Below, in pieces: positions 24,759 to 31,885 of a DNA stretch of 64,000 bases (positions within the stretch are counted from its first letter, which is position 1; the number at the start of each line of letters is the position of its first letter). The position numbers and the translations under genes were made by a program. Location: NCBI GenBank assembly GCA_910578865.1, contig CAJTRM010000011.1, forward strand, positions 31,834 through 95,833, written 5' to 3'. The notes beneath the pieces are model-generated. The model was not told the origin of the DNA and made no database searches. It worked only from the letters and a program-made list of their open reading frames with translations. The stretch comes from an uncultured Dorea sp. (GTDB lineage: Bacteria; Bacillota_A; Clostridia; Lachnospirales; Lachnospiraceae).

Positions 24759-25544
24759 ATGGGTAAGGTTATTGTTATCGGATCACAGAAGGGTGGCGTG
24801 GGTAAAACCACGACCACTCTGAACCTGGCACATTCTCTTCAGAGTATGGGAAAGAAGGTGCTTACAATTGATTTTGACAGTCAGGCAAATCTCACCACCT
24901 GCTACGGCATAGAGGATACTAATGAATTGGAGTACACAATTGGTCATCTGATGATGGCACAGATTGAAGAGGATGCTCCGGAAAGCCTGGAAGCTTTTAT
25001 TCAGAGTAAGGACGGTGTGGATTTCATTCCTTCATCAATTTATCTGTCAGTGGTGGATGCGAAGCTCAGAACGGAAATGGGAGCTGAAAGGATGCTTGCA
25101 GAGGCTCTGGAGCCGATTAAGGACAGATATGATTATCTGCTTATTGATACTTGTCCTTCACTGGGAATGCTTACTATCAATGCGCTGGCGGCGGCAGATG
25201 AGGTTATTATCACGGTTAATCCTCAGCTTCTGGCGATGATGGGATTACAGGACTTCCTAAGAACTGTCAGCAAGATTAAGAAGCGCATCAATCCCACACT
25301 TACAGTTGCAGGTATTCTGCTTACCATGTGTGAGAGCAGAACCACGCTTTGTAAGGTGCTGACAGAGGAAGTGACCGGAAGCTTCCAGGGACAGATCAGG
25401 ATATTTGAAAACAAGATTCCTTCGACTGTAAAGGTTGGAGAGAGCATCTATTATGGTATACCAATTGCTCTTTACAGTAAGAAGGCATCAGCAGGAATCG
25501 CTTATAAAAAATTTGCAAAGGAGTTAATCGCTTATGAAGGCTAA
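24759..25544 (+). CDS. parA: ParA-family partition ATPase
   Basis: A 261-residue ParA/Soj ATPase with the deviant Walker A motif KGGVGKTTTT at about residues 11-20, TIDFDSQANLTT (Walker A' region) and DYLLIDTCPSLG (Walker B) near 124-135. It would help keep an extrachromosomal form of E5 or act in element transfer. The gene overlaps the start of parB by 11 bp. Unlike the E2 copy it is intact. Confidence 0.93.
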   Translation: MGKVIVIGSQKGGVGKTTTTLNLAHSLQSMGKKVLTIDFDSQANLTTCYGIEDTNELEYTIGHLMMAQIEEDAPESLEAFIQSKDGVDFIPSSIYLSVVDAKLRTEMGAERMLAEALEPIKDRYDYLLIDTCPSLGMLTINALAAADEVIITVNPQLLAMMGLQDFLRTVSKIKKRINPTLTVAGILLTMCESRTTLCKVLTEEVTGSFQGQIRIFENKIPSTVKVGESIYYGIPIALYSKKASAGIAYKKFAKELIAYEG

Positions 25545-26490
25545 TAATAAAAGAAAAGTATTTGGAGACGCAGTTGATTTGTTGATGGACGATATTGAGG
25601 AAAGAGCAGTGCCGAAGGGATTGGAGCTGCTGTCGGTGAAGAGCATTAAGCCCTTCCATGATCATCCGTTTCATTTGTATGAGGGAGAGCGTTTAGAGGA
25701 TATGATTACCAGCATCAAGGAGCATGGAGTTCTTAATCCTGTAATTGTACAGAAGGTTGAGGATGGATATGAAATGCTTTCCGGTCATAACAGACTGAAT
25801 GCAGCTAAGCTTGCTGGATTAAAGGAAGTACCGGCAATCGTGAAGACTGGTTTATCTGAGGAAGAGGCTTATGTCTATGTGATTGAGACCAATCTGATGC
25901 AGAGATCTTTTTCAGATTTGCTGATATCGGAGAAGGCAGCAGTGCTTAAAGCAAGATATGAGAAGGAATCTTGTCAGGGCAGAAGAAACGATATTATCGA
26001 AGAGATTGCTCGATTAGAGGGAAAAGAGGTTGAGGTCACTCGTGGTCACGGTGACCACAGGATGAAGACCAGAGATTCCATAGGTAAAGAATATGAATTG
26101 TCCGGTAGTTCTGTTGGAAGATTGCTGAAGCTGAATGATCTCATCAAGCCATTTAAGGATATGGTAGACAGGGGCGCACTTTATACAAAGGTTGCTCTAC
26201 AGATGGCATTCCTTCCGGAAGAAGAGCAGAATATGGTATATGAAGCAATCAAGGGCAAGAGTACCAAGATTACATTGGAAGCGGTAATGAAGCTTCGTAG
26301 TCATTCTGGTGCACTAACAGATGGAATGGTCAAGAGATATCTCAGTATGGAGCCGGTGAAGAAGAAATGCTATAAGGTGCCTGGACGAATTGTGGAGAAA
26401 TACTTTGAGGGCATGGACCCGAATATGGTTGATAGTATTGTGGAGCAGGCACTTGAAGCCTGGTTCAGAAAGGAAGGTGCCGATGTTTGA
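25534..26490 (+). CDS. parB: ParB/Spo0J-like partition protein
   Basis: A 318-residue protein with the ParB N-terminal nuclease/CTPase-like domain (SIKPFHDHPFHLYEGERLED, NPVIVQK, MLSGHNRLNAAKLAG) and a KorB-like HTH (RDSIGKEYELSGSSVGRLLK at about 180-200). The GHNR box that binds CTP in ParB clamps is GHNRLNA here. It acts with ParA on a centromere-like site, which I could not locate. The C-terminal 60 residues are less conserved. It overlaps the next small gene by 8 bp. Confidence 0.92.
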   Translation: MKANNKRKVFGDAVDLLMDDIEERAVPKGLELLSVKSIKPFHDHPFHLYEGERLEDMITSIKEHGVLNPVIVQKVEDGYEMLSGHNRLNAAKLAGLKEVPAIVKTGLSEEEAYVYVIETNLMQRSFSDLLISEKAAVLKARYEKESCQGRRNDIIEEIARLEGKEVEVTRGHGDHRMKTRDSIGKEYELSGSSVGRLLKLNDLIKPFKDMVDRGALYTKVALQMAFLPEEEQNMVYEAIKGKSTKITLEAVMKLRSHSGALTDGMVKRYLSMEPVKKKCYKVPGRIVEKYFEGMDPNMVDSIVEQALEAWFRKEGADV

Positions 26491-26758
26491 TGCTGAGAGC
26501 CTTAAGAAAATCGATTCCGGATATTTCAATATAATATTGATGGATGATAAGGATATTACCATACAGAGCAGGAATACCGGTCATTACTGGTACCTGCATT
26601 GTACGGAATATCCGATGGAGCAATCGCTCATCATATTTCATAAGCACTTTTTCAAATGTCCCTATCACCAGCACGGAAGAGCCAATACGCTTAACCAAGC
26701 AGTGAGAAGTATCAAGGGACACGATAAGTTCCAACTGGAAGTTAGAAAATGTGTATAA
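26483..26758 (+). CDS. Conserved element protein of unknown function
   Basis: A 91-residue protein, MFDAESLKKIDSGYFNIILM ... RSIKGHDKFQLEVRKCV. It overlaps the end of parB, so it is in the same operon. It has several aromatic residues and a GHYWYLHCTEYP segment, and no signal peptide or membrane helix. I do not recognise a characterised domain. A terminator follows. Confidence 0.65.
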   Translation: MFDAESLKKIDSGYFNIILMDDKDITIQSRNTGHYWYLHCTEYPMEQSLIIFHKHFFKCPYHQHGRANTLNQAVRSIKGHDKFQLEVRKCV

Positions 26759-26766
26759 ATTAAAGG

Positions 26767-26799
26767 GCAGCGGTATCTTCGTAATGAGGATACCGCTGC
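26767..26799. terminator. Hairpin between the ParAB operon and the leftward gene
   Basis: GCAGCGGTATC pairs with GATACCGCTGC. The following T-run is weak (TTTG), so termination may be partial; it could serve both converging genes. Confidence 0.6.
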
Positions 26800-26826
26800 T
26801 TTGTTAGTTACGGGTTAGCTTAGAGC

Positions 26827-27429
26827 TTATTCACCGTAGTAGAGCTTCTTTGCAAACTCCTGTGCGGCCTTGATGTCGGCGTAGCCCTGAGACTTACCGA
26901 GTTGTAATTCTTCAAGAATCTGTCCTTTGGTGTAATCTTCGCAGATGAGATCCAGAATGCGACCATACTTCGGATTAAGCTCATGAATCTTTTTAAGAAG
27001 ATCCTGAATAACCATACGAAGTATAACAGTTTCTTCAAGGTTCTCAGGTGATGCAGGTTCAAACCCTTTGCCGTTTTCTGATGAAACTTCATCCATAAAC
27101 TGGTCAAGTGAGAGAATATCATCTGTCTTAAAAGAAGCAAAGTGTTCTCGGACATCAGCGTTGAACTGCTTAAGGGCAGCAGCTTTTCCTTCAATAGCTA
27201 TCGGTGCAAAGGCTACCAGAACCTTGTTCGGTCCGATATGCCAAGTTTCAAGATTATCCTGGCACATATTGAAATGTTTCACCATCTCCCAATCTACACG
27301 GATTGGTACGAGGCATTCTCCCTCATGAAGAGGAAGATTGTTGTAACTGCGACGGTTATCGTAGTTGTGGTTGTCGTTGGTTGACTGCTGATTTTCAGTA
27401 CTTGTCTGTACATTTTCGTTGAATTTCAT
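26827..27429 (-). CDS. Sigma-like helix-turn-helix protein
   Basis: A 200-residue protein. The N-terminal 35 residues are low complexity (rich in Asn, Gln, Ser). The C-terminal 70 residues (PKYGRILDLICEDYTKGQIL, ELQLGKSQGYADIKAAQEFA) resemble an HTH of the sigma region 4 or resolvase type seen in phage and element regulators. The middle (DWEMVKHFNMCQDNLETWHI, VLVAFAPIAIE) is a conserved region without known role. The name is tentative. It is transcribed toward the ParAB operon. Confidence 0.55.
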   Translation of the reverse strand: MKFNENVQTSTENQQSTNDNHNYDNRRSYNNLPLHEGECLVPIRVDWEMVKHFNMCQDNLETWHIGPNKVLVAFAPIAIEGKAAALKQFNADVREHFASFKTDDILSLDQFMDEVSSENGKGFEPASPENLEETVILRMVIQDLLKKIHELNPKYGRILDLICEDYTKGQILEELQLGKSQGYADIKAAQEFAKKLYYGE

Positions 27430-27508
27430 ATCTTGCGGCCTCCGCCCGCTGTGTGCGGAACGAAGGTTTAGATATGAACTTCAGATAAGCATCGATTGTC
27501 TTATTCAT
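27395..27508 (-). CDS. Possible 37-residue small protein
   Basis: The frame MNKTIDAYLKFISKPSFRTQ ... RKCTDKY overlaps the start of the sigma-like gene by 35 bp. A CGGAG ribosome-like site lies 8 bases before the ATG. It may only couple translation of the next gene. Upstream on the same strand, 27540-27650 holds an open scrap (ATAGRGTFLELWRDEPINRI) without a start. Confidence 0.35.
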   Translation of the reverse strand: MNKTIDAYLKFISKPSFRTQRAEAARYEIQRKCTDKY

Positions 27509-27650
27509 GGCACGTCTCCGTTCCGTCAAATAAGCAATCAGGCTTCTTAGCCCCTGATGCGGTTAATAGGTTCATCACGCCACAACTCTAAGAAGGTGCC
27601 GCGTCCGGCAGTTGCTTTGTGATGGAGCAGTTTAATGTCATACTCTGGAC

Positions 27651-27699
27651 AAAAAAAACGGTCAGAGAATAAGCAAATGAGCTTGATTCTTCTGACCGT
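27651..27699 (-). terminator. Terminator (leftward)
   Basis: Read on the minus strand, ACGGTCAGAAGAATC pairs with GATTCTCTGACCGT-like bases (one bulge) and is followed by eight T. It ends the transcript of the 62-residue protein gene. Confidence 0.8.
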
Positions 27700-27728
27700 C
27701 TTGCAGTTCTGAGAAACAATATTAAGTT

Positions 27729-27917
27729 TTATTTTGTGGTGTCTTTACGTTCACTTGGGAAATAAGGCTTTCTCTCAAGAATCTTGTAGGGATGAGCCGA
27801 ATTGCTTGAAAGATATACTTTATAAAGCATTCCACACTTAACAATATCAATAACGTTTCGCTCTGGATTCCATTCGAAAAGTAATTTTCCGGTGTTTCCG
27901 TTACTTCGTACATCCAT
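27729..27917 (-). CDS. Small conserved protein, unknown function
   Basis: A 62-residue protein: MDVRSNGNTGKLLFEWNPER, then IVKCGMLYKVYLSS, ending ERKDTTK. GGAGGT precedes the ATG. Its promoter region contains the same palindrome as the XRE-ImmA promoter, so all three genes appear to be controlled together. No domain is recognised. Confidence 0.6.
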   Translation of the reverse strand: MDVRSNGNTGKLLFEWNPERNVIDIVKCGMLYKVYLSSNSAHPYKILERKPYFPSERKDTTK

Positions 27918-27934
27918 AGAATTTAACCTCCTTT

Positions 27935-27960
27935 GTTAGTTGTTAGCCTAACAGTTAACA
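27935..27960. promoter_or_regulatory. Operator-like palindrome 1
   Basis: TGTTAGCCTAACA is a perfect inverted repeat (TGTTAG/CTAACA). On the minus strand the surrounding bases read TGTTAACTGTTAGGCT, identical over 16 bases to the site at 29132-29147. It is a likely binding site for the XRE protein encoded at 28748-29113. Confidence 0.65.
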
Positions 27961-28003
27961 CAAATGGTAATAATTAACAGCGGACAAGCCGCTGTCATTG
28001 CGA

Positions 28004-28744
28004 TCATATAAAGTCTGTATATGAAACATCCTTGTCTATATAGTTTAAGGCCTTTAGCCGGTAAAACGCTGCTTCTTGAGATACATTATATATTTGGCTT
28101 AATTCTGAAGCGGCATAGTGTCCCCACAAACCTTGCCCACGATTAGGGATCTTACAAAGTGCCATTTTTACTGTACATTTTGGCATCAGTATTGCTGACG
28201 CAAGGTAATTTGCCTGTTGCTCCAGACGTGCTTTGATTGGCAAATGATATTGACACTGCCTTGATATATTCGATGAAACTGCAAAGTCAGATCGACATCG
28301 TACATAAGCTATTTTATCATCTGTATTTTCTCCTATGGTGTTTAAGTAATAGTTTGTATGAAGAATAGAATGACTTCCTTCATGCCCCATAGTAAATCTA
28401 TATCGATGCTCTTGGTTGTCAGAGAGTAGTGAGCTATCAATAATAACAGTACCAGCATCAACATGCATAAACTCTGCCGAATGTGTCTCGGGATTATATA
28501 TGGGAAGACTATTGGTTTCCTGGAACACTGTTGTCCCTAAATATATTCCACAATGAGATAAAAACTGGTAATCTAATTTTAAATGAAGATATTTTGTCAT
28601 AAATCGATCTATATCAACCTCTTTTGGGGAGAAGATTAATAAGGGATTAAAGTCGGCAACAAGTCTTTCGCCAAGAGTATCTAAGTCTGTGTTTGATATA
28701 ATAGGAATGCCACTCGAATTAAGAAATAACGTCGGCTGATACAT
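28004..28744 (-). CDS. ImmA/IrrE-family metallopeptidase
   Basis: A 246-residue zinc peptidase. The metal motif is HEGSH (HExxH) at about residue 122, in the context MGHEGSHSILH, with EQQANYLASAILMP downstream providing the third ligand region. ImmA-type proteases cut a partner repressor to start element or defence gene expression. The partner is encoded immediately upstream (3-bp gap). This module sits divergently from the methyltransferase operon and may control it. Confidence 0.88.
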   Translation of the reverse strand: MYQPTLFLNSSGIPIISNTDLDTLGERLVADFNPLLIFSPKEVDIDRFMTKYLHLKLDYQFLSHCGIYLGTTVFQETNSLPIYNPETHSAEFMHVDAGTVIIDSSLLSDNQEHRYRFTMGHEGSHSILHTNYYLNTIGENTDDKIAYVRCRSDFAVSSNISRQCQYHLPIKARLEQQANYLASAILMPKCTVKMALCKIPNRGQGLWGHYAASELSQIYNVSQEAAFYRLKALNYIDKDVSYTDFI

Positions 28745-28747
28745 GAT

Positions 28748-29113
28748 TTATCCCCTCTTTTTCTTTAATTCTTCAACAAATTTAAGCCATTCTTCTTCGC
28801 CTGCATCAAGATCTCTTGCTGTTCTCAGAGCATTGCTTACATAATCATGCATCGAATATTCATTTAAGTCGGGAGGAAGAGTTCCTTTTTGCTTGCCTAC
28901 GAGAATGTTCATTTCATCATTTTCCTCTTTAGTCAAATGTAATACTTCGGATAGCTTTTCAAGACGTTCAGGAGTAAGAGGTGGCTTTCTGTCTTTTTCT
29001 ACATCACTTAGAAATGCAGCTGATATTCCAAGCTGACGTGCTAATTCACGAAGTGTAACATCTTTTTTTTCTCTGAGTTGAGTTAAATATTTACCAAATG
29101 TTATATTTTCCAT
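28748..29113 (-). CDS. XRE-family repressor paired with ImmA/IrrE
   Basis: A 121-residue protein with an N-terminal Cro/C1 HTH (YLTQLREKKDVTLRELARQL, GISAAFLSDVEKDRKPPLTP). The C-terminus (ALRTARDLDAGEEEWLKFVE) is the part expected to be cut by the ImmA partner. Palindromes matching each other lie at its own promoter (29132-29159) and before the 62-residue protein gene (27935-27960), supporting autoregulation. Confidence 0.9.
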   Translation of the reverse strand: MENITFGKYLTQLREKKDVTLRELARQLGISAAFLSDVEKDRKPPLTPERLEKLSEVLHLTKEENDEMNILVGKQKGTLPPDLNEYSMHDYVSNALRTARDLDAGEEEWLKFVEELKKKRG

Positions 29114-29131
29114 TGTGTTACCTCCATTAAA

Positions 29132-29159
29132 TGTTAACTGTTAGGCTTACAGTTAATAC
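29132..29159. promoter_or_regulatory. Operator-like palindrome 2
   Basis: TGTTAACTGTTAGGCTTACA overlaps the promoter region of the XRE gene and shares its first 16 bases with the inverse of the site at 27935-27960. Confidence 0.65.
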
Positions 29160-29198
29160 AAAATTATCACATTTGAAGAAAAAAGTCAAGATATTACA

Positions 29199-29227
29199 TT
29201 GTGAAAATTTAAAAAAAGAGGTATACT
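29199..29227 (+). promoter_or_regulatory. Promoter of the controller-methyltransferase operon
   Basis: TTGTGA (29199-29204), 17 bp, TATACT (29222-29227). A CAGAT/ATCTG hairpin lies in the leader. Confidence 0.65.
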
Positions 29228-29306
29228 AAAATTTGAGAAAACAGATTTTTTATCTGCCATTTCGTTTTCTGAATTTGTTATGAGAGATTCCGGGCAGGAG
29301 GATACA

Positions 29307-29537
29307 ATGTCTAGAGTAAGTTATAAAAAGTTATGGAAGTTATTAATTGATAAAGATATGAAAAAGAAAGATTTAAGAGAGGCAACTGGTATTAGCTCAT
29401 CATCAATGGCAAAGTTAGGCAAAAATGAGAATGTTACCACGGACGTACTTGTGCGAATATGCAATGCTCTTAATTGTGAACTCTCTGACATTATGGAATT
29501 AGAGTCTGCTGATTCCGAAACAATAGAGGAAAATTAG
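29307..29537 (+). CDS. Small Cro/C1-type HTH, probable operon controller
   Basis: A 76-residue HTH protein: YKKLWKLLIDKDMKKKDLRE, ATGISSSSMAKLGKNENVTT, LVRICNALNCELSDIMEL. Proteins of this type often sit directly before DNA methyltransferase genes and act as controllers that delay restriction until the host is modified. I chose ATG 29307 because AGGAGG lies 8 bases upstream. The methyltransferase gene follows after 30 bp. Confidence 0.85.
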   Translation: MSRVSYKKLWKLLIDKDMKKKDLREATGISSSSMAKLGKNENVTTDVLVRICNALNCELSDIMELESADSETIEEN

Positions 29538-29567
29538 ACTCAAATAAGTATTAGAAGAGGTGTTATT

Positions 29568-30497
29568 TTGGCAAGACGTAAAAGTACATTAGAAGATTTT
29601 GAAAACAAATTTATTGTTGGTGATTGTGAAACTGTGATGAAAAGAATGCCTGAAAAAAGTATTGATCTAGTGATTACATCACCGCCATATGCTGATCAGA
29701 GAGATTATGGAAGAACAGAGTCATCAATAGCTCCTGATAATTATGTTGAATGGTTTCTACCAAAAGCTAGGCAGATCTATAAAATTTTAAAAGATGACGG
29801 AAGTTTTATATTAAATATCAATGATAAGGTTGTTGATGGTTTTCAACATCTCTATGTTTTTGAATTGGTAGTAGCTCTGTGTAAAGAGGTTGGTTTTCAT
29901 TTAGTTAGGGATTATATATGGTATAATCCGGCTACTCCTCCCAACGTTTATTCTCGTGGTGGATATGGTAGAACAAAGAAATCACATGAGTATTGTTTTT
30001 GGTTTTCTAAAACAGAAAACTGGACATTTGAGATGGACCCTATAAGAAAACCCTATAGTAAGGATATGCAAAAATATTTAGAGGGTAAGGGTAAGGGCGA
30101 CAGAAATCAAAATACGCGTCCAAGTACACATAATTTTAATTGCGAAAAAGTTTGGACAAATAACGGTGGTTCTGATCCTGGATCAGTAATAGAAGTAGCT
30201 AATACGAGTAGCAATGATACATTTATTAAATTATGTAAAGAGAAGAATATTGCGCACCCTGCTCGTTTTCCAGAAAAATTAGTAGAATTTTTTGTTTTAT
30301 CAGGAAGCAAGGAAGGACAAGTGATTTTAGATCCATTCTCAGGCTCGGGAACAACGGCAGCTGTAGCCAGCAAGAATAATCGGAGATGGATAGGTATTGA
30401 TGCCAATTCAGAGTATTGCGAATTAGCAACTGCAAGATTAGTACAGGAAAAAGCCGAGAATAAAAAAGCGGAGGCAGGTGAAGCGAATAATGATTAA
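29568..30497 (+). CDS. DNA methyltransferase 1 (beta class, SPPY)
   Basis: A 309-residue SAM-dependent DNA methyltransferase. Motif IV TSPPYADQRDYG lies at about residue 34 and motif I DPFSGSGTT at about 256-264, the order of the beta class. SPPY is most common in N4-cytosine enzymes, though N6-adenine is possible. The start is TTG at 29568 after AGAGGTG. It overlaps the second methyltransferase by 8 bp. Two adjacent but different enzymes suggest that each methylates one strand of an asymmetric site. Confidence 0.9.
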   Translation: MARRKSTLEDFENKFIVGDCETVMKRMPEKSIDLVITSPPYADQRDYGRTESSIAPDNYVEWFLPKARQIYKILKDDGSFILNINDKVVDGFQHLYVFELVVALCKEVGFHLVRDYIWYNPATPPNVYSRGGYGRTKKSHEYCFWFSKTENWTFEMDPIRKPYSKDMQKYLEGKGKGDRNQNTRPSTHNFNCEKVWTNNGGSDPGSVIEVANTSSNDTFIKLCKEKNIAHPARFPEKLVEFFVLSGSKEGQVILDPFSGSGTTAAVASKNNRRWIGIDANSEYCELATARLVQEKAENKKAEAGEANND

Positions 30498-31344
30498 TCA
30501 AATTAATACAGATGGATTTGCTGTAGCGTGTGGAGACGGCGCACAGGGAATGCTTTCTTTACCTGATAAATCAATAAAACTAGTTTATGGATCGCCACCA
30601 TATCCAAACGCAGATCGAGATTATGGGAATTGGAAGTCTTCAGAGTATATTAGCAAAATTAGTCACTTTATTGATTCTGCTATACCAAAGCTTACAGATG
30701 ATGGCTTTATTGTGATTAATGTCAAAGCAAATAGAGAGAAATCTACTGCAGGTGTTTCATCAAAACGCTCTCTTGTTGTGGAAAAACTTGCAATTATGAT
30801 GGAAGAAGAGTGGGGGCTTCATTGTGTTGACATCGAAATTTGGGTGAAAGAAAATCCTGCGCCAACGGGATTAAGAGTTGCTTGTCAGGATGCATATGAG
30901 CAGAATCTGTGGTTTTCGGTTTCACCAAAGTGGACAATCAATTTAGATGCTATCAGAAGACCATATGAGTCGCATAGCGTAAAAACATATGAAGGCTATG
31001 AATATAAGCCTAGAACAAATGGTAATACATATGTAAGGAAGAATAAAAAGATTCAGCCTAATCCTTTGGGCGCATTGCCAAAGAATATCATTACTGGTCC
31101 TGTGTCTGCAAGAATTGGTAATCATCAAGCCACACAGCCATTTTATCTTCCTGAAAAATATATTAAGGCTGTAACGGAAGAGGGAGACTTAGTTGTTGAT
31201 CCGTGGTTGGGCAGTGGAACAACAGGATATGTTGCGGTTAAGCTTGGACGCAGGTTTGCAGGTTTTGACATGGTTGAAGAATATGTAAATGATGCTAGAA
31301 AGTGGATTTCTGAAGCTCGTCAGGAGGTAATTGATAATGCCTGA
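30490..31344 (+). CDS. DNA methyltransferase 2 (beta class, SPPY)
   Basis: A 284-residue DNA methyltransferase with motif IV GSPPYPNADRDYGNW at about residue 34 and motif I DPWLGSGTTGYVAVKLGRR near 237-255. It is clearly a different protein from the first enzyme (spacing and C-terminus differ). The ATG at 30490 overlaps the first gene's end, and its own end overlaps the next gene by 8 bp. It is probably the partner that modifies the opposite strand, but no specificity can be read from the sequence. Confidence 0.88.
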   Translation: MINQINTDGFAVACGDGAQGMLSLPDKSIKLVYGSPPYPNADRDYGNWKSSEYISKISHFIDSAIPKLTDDGFIVINVKANREKSTAGVSSKRSLVVEKLAIMMEEEWGLHCVDIEIWVKENPAPTGLRVACQDAYEQNLWFSVSPKWTINLDAIRRPYESHSVKTYEGYEYKPRTNGNTYVRKNKKIQPNPLGALPKNIITGPVSARIGNHQATQPFYLPEKYIKAVTEEGDLVVDPWLGSGTTGYVAVKLGRRFAGFDMVEEYVNDARKWISEARQEVIDNA

Positions 31345-31885
31345 TGTACCAAAGAAATTAAAGAAACAAGAATTAAATAAAGTATTTTTAGATGGCTTGG
31401 GCGGATACGTAAAATGGTCAAGTGAAGAGGATAGTGCACCGCTTTTAATTGATGTTGAAACCCCGTCAGGGGCAGAGTATAGACTGCGTGCATATCTTTT
31501 TAATTTGACAAATCCACCAGGTGGACGTGCGGCAGATGAGTATAAGGCACAGCTAATCTTGCCGGGGCAGAAGAAAAAGCAAAAAGCATCCTTAGATTAT
31601 TCAGATGGAAGAATGCCAATATTAGCTGCATATGCACAAGAAGGGGCAGACGGAATATTTGTCTTATGGGATGCAGATATGCATGAAAATATATCATTCA
31701 GCAGTAATATTCAAGTTAAATCAGATGCAATTATAATGGCAACTTACCGTAAAGTTGTATGTAGTAGGAGAACCAATAACGAGATTATAGTATCTGCACG
31801 ACCACAGTATTTATTAGATGCAATAAAAGAACGAATAAATATTATGAGAAGAAAAATATTGGAGGGTGTAAATGGCTCTGAGTGA
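31337..31885 (+). CDS. Uncharacterised 182-residue protein of the methyltransferase operon
   Basis: No well-known domain is recognised. The protein has conserved-looking segments LPGQKKKQKASLDYSDGRMP and DGIFVLWDADMHENISFSSN that remind me of a DNA- or methylation-reading domain found in some restriction proteins. It lacks an obvious PD-(D/E)xK, HNH or GIY-YIG motif. It overlaps both neighbours (8 and 14 bp), so it is tightly coupled to the methyltransferases and to the PLD-helicase. A role in recognising unmodified sites is a guess. Confidence 0.55.
   Translation: MPDVPKKLKKQELNKVFLDGLGGYVKWSSEEDSAPLLIDVETPSGAEYRLRAYLFNLTNPPGGRAADEYKAQLILPGQKKKQKASLDYSDGRMPILAAYAQEGADGIFVLWDADMHENISFSSNIQVKSDAIIMATYRKVVCSRRTNNEIIVSARPQYLLDAIKERINIMRRKILEGVNGSE

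Noticed and set aside
27395..27508. Treating 27430-27650 as a missing larger gene
   Set aside because: Open scraps on the minus strand (ATAGRGTFLELWRDEPINRI) have no start and stop quickly; only the 37-codon frame has a ribosome-like site.
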